A DNA stretch of 64,000 nucleotides from Clostridia bacterium (GTDB taxonomy: Bacteria; Bacillota; Clostridia; Lachnospirales; Lachnospiraceae). The stretch lies in the NCBI GenBank assembly GCA_910576325.1, contig CAJTIM010000002.1, forward strand, positions 126,501 through 190,500, read 5' to 3'. Under the pieces are notes generated by a model. It had not been told where the DNA came from and made no database searches. It worked only from the letters and a program-made list of their open reading frames with translations. Positions 62,393 to 64,000 of the stretch are shown piece after piece. Both the position numbers and the translations under genes were made by a program. Each line of letters opens with the position of its first letter. Within the stretch, counting starts at the first letter, position 1.

Positions 62393-64000
62393 ATGAGTAT
62401 AGGAACAATAAAGAAAGTAGCAGGACCGCTGGTCATTGCAAGCGGAATGCGCGATGCGAACATGTTCGACGTGGTTCGTGTCAGCAATCAGCGTTTGATC
62501 GGCGAAATCATAGAGATGCACGGGGACGAGGCGTCCGTTCAGGTATATGAGGAAACCTCCGGACTTGGACCCGGCGAACCCGTTGAATCCATGAATGTAC
62601 CCATGTCCGTAGAATTGGGACCGGGACTTATCAGCAGTATTTACGATGGTATTCAGCGTCCGCTGGATGACATTATGAAGCTGTCTGGCAATAACTTGAA
62701 GCGCGGTGTGGAGGTTCCCTCCCTGAAGCGCGATCTGAAATGGAATTTCGTACCCGTTGCCAAGGTGGGCGACGAGGTAGAGCCGGGCGATGTACTGGGT
62801 ACCGTACAGGAGACGGCTTCCGTAGTACAGAAGATTATGGTGCCTGTGGGAACTGCAGGCACGGTAAAAGAGATCAAAGCAGGCGAATTTACGGTAGAAG
62901 AGGTAGTAGCTGTTGTTGCTACGGCAGACGGCGACAAAGAGCTGACCATGATGCAGCGCTGGCCTGTTCGTAAGGGCCGTCCTTACCTGGAAAAGCTGCC
63001 GCCGGAGATGCCTCTGATTACCGGTCAGCGTGTTGTAGACGGACTCTTCCCCATTGCCAAGGGCGGTGTGGCAGCCGTACCCGGACCCTTCGGTTCCGGT
63101 AAGACGGTTATCCAGCATCAGCTTGCAAAGTGGGCGGAGGCAGATATCGTAGTTTACATCGGCTGCGGTGAGCGTGGAAATGAGATGACGGACGTTTTGA
63201 ACGAGTTCCCGGAACTTAAGGACCCGAAGACCGGCCGTTCTCTGATGGAGCGTACCGTACTGATTGCCAATACCTCCGACATGCCCGTTGCGGCTCGTGA
63301 GGCATCTATTTATACAGGTATCACCATTGCGGAGTATTTCCGTGATATGGGCTACTCCGTAGCATTGATGGCAGACTCCACCTCCCGTTGGGCCGAGGCT
63401 CTCCGTGAGATGTCAGGACGTCTGGAGGAGATGCCCGGTGAGGAGGGATACCCGGCATACTTAGGTTCTCGTTTGGCACAGTTCTATGAGCGTGCAGGAC
63501 GTGTGGTTTCTCTTGGAAAGGATGAGCGCATCGGAGCGCTGTCCGTAATCGGAGCCGTTTCACCGCCTGGCGGAGATATTTCCGAGCCGGTATCCCAGGC
63601 AACCTTACGTATCGTAAAGGTATACTGGGGATTGGATTCCGCTCTGGCCTACAAGCGTCACTTCCCGGCTATCAACTGGCTGACCAGCTATTCCCTGTAT
63701 GTGGATGATATGGCTGACTGGTTCAACAAGAATGTGGCCGAGGACTGGATGGAGCTGCGTCAGAGCCTGATGTCACTTCTCCAGGAAGAGGCGGAGTTAA
63801 ATGAAATCGTGCAGATGGTAGGTATGGATGCACTTTCCGCACCGGACCGTCTGAAGATGGAAGCAGCCCGGTCTATCCGTGAGGACTTCCTGCATCAGAA
63901 TTCCTTCCATGAGGTAGATACTTACACATCTCTTGAGAAGCAGTATTTAATGATGAAGCTGGTGCTTAAGTTCTATGAGGAAGGCGTTGAGGCGCTGAAT
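62393..64000 (+). CDS. ntpA: V-type ATPase catalytic subunit A (partial, runs off the window)
   Basis: 536 codons are present from ATG 62393; the usual length is about 590, so the last ~10% is missing. Walker A is GPFGSGKT near residue 236, the catalytic Glu is in GCGERGNEM near 262, and Walker B-type and arginine-contact segments [16 protein letters not shown] near 326 and [20 protein letters not shown] near 385 are present. The non-homologous insert (~115-190) is typical of V/A-type A subunits. It hydrolyses or makes ATP in the A3B3 head. Subunits B and D are expected next. Confidence 0.96.
   Translation, partial: MSIGTIKKVAGPLVIASGMRDANMFDVVRVSNQRLIGEIIEMHGDEASVQVYEETSGLGPGEPVESMNVPMSVELGPGLISSIYDGIQRPLDDIMKLSGNNLKRGVEVPSLKRDLKWNFVPVAKVGDEVEPGDVLGTVQETASVVQKIMVPVGTAGTVKEIKAGEFTVEEVVAVVATADGDKELTMMQRWPVRKGRPYLEKLPPEMPLITGQRVVDGLFPIAKGGVAAVPGPFGSGKTVIQHQLAKWAEADIVVYIGCGERGNEMTDVLNEFPELKDPKTGRSLMERTVLIANTSDMPVAAREASIYTGITIAEYFRDMGYSVALMADSTSRWAEALREMSGRLEEMPGEEGYPAYLGSRLAQFYERAGRVVSLGKDERIGALSVIGAVSPPGGDISEPVSQATLRIVKVYWGLDSALAYKRHFPAINWLTSYSLYVDDMADWFNKNVAEDWMELRQSLMSLLQEEAELNEIVQMVGMDALSAPDRLKMEAARSIREDFLHQNSFHEVDTYTSLEKQYLMMKLVLKFYEEGVEALN

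Overview
The window looks like a chromosomal segment of a strictly anaerobic, gut-type member of the Clostridia, most likely a Lachnospiraceae relative. The evidence is two oxygen-sensitive glycyl radical enzymes with an activase, a V-type ATPase with a sodium-type rotor, YesN/YesM-type sugar sensing, lipoproteins with Glu/Pro/Ala-rich linkers, and strong AGGAGG-type ribosome sites. Genus is inference. No intact phage, IS element, rRNA or CRISPR array was seen.

Layout. 1-9923: housekeeping genes (AIR-synthase-like protein, Lrp regulator, aminotransferase, TrmL, coiled-coil cell-wall hydrolase, tRNA-Pro, a GT-C-like membrane protein, a cytidylate-kinase-like protein, an alpha/beta hydrolase, a DUF1002 protein). 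10004-21153: a sugar-sensing and uptake locus with YesN/YesM two-component system, a membrane-anchored sugar-binding protein, an AraC regulator, a two-permease sugar ABC transporter and a FucU-like mutarotase. 21335-29615: SGNH hydrolase, AraC regulator, and a five-gene GDP-L-fucose cassette (manC-gmd-fcl-manA-pgm) with no fucosyltransferase nearby.

29702-50518 is the most unusual part. A LacI-type repressor gene is followed by 17 co-directional genes in two blocks, each preceded by a nearly identical 18-bp palindrome (30841 and 36395). Block 1: phosphofructokinase-like, triose-phosphate-isomerase-like, LarA-like, NagB-like and NagA-like proteins. Block 2: an SsuABC/TauABC-type importer, glycyl radical enzyme 1 (YbiW/PflD type), a short transaldolase, a glycyl radical activase, glycyl radical enzyme 2, a Gfo/Idh/MocA oxidoreductase, a TauE/SafE-type exporter, then LarE, LarB and LarC, which make the nickel-pincer cofactor LarA needs. 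Several enzymes have altered key residues: Asn for the second catalytic His in LarA, Asn for Asp141 and no phosphate loop in NagB, and Glu59/Phe131 in the transaldolase. My working model (inference) is a dedicated pathway for an unusual sugar derivative. A transaldolase would split a ketose, PFK and TPI would recycle the three-carbon acceptor, and radical enzymes would cleave a C-O or C-S bond. The transporter and exporter favour a sulfonated substrate; similarity of enzyme 1 to YbiW/PflD favours a 1,5-anhydrohexitol-type substrate.

50519-51510 holds decayed mobile or regulatory gene fragments next to tRNA-Val and tRNA-Ala. 52093-55328 is a minus-strand SPFH/zinc-ribbon membrane cluster, 55806-57197 an AGCS amino-acid symporter, and 57573 to the end a V-type ATPase operon cut off inside subunit A.
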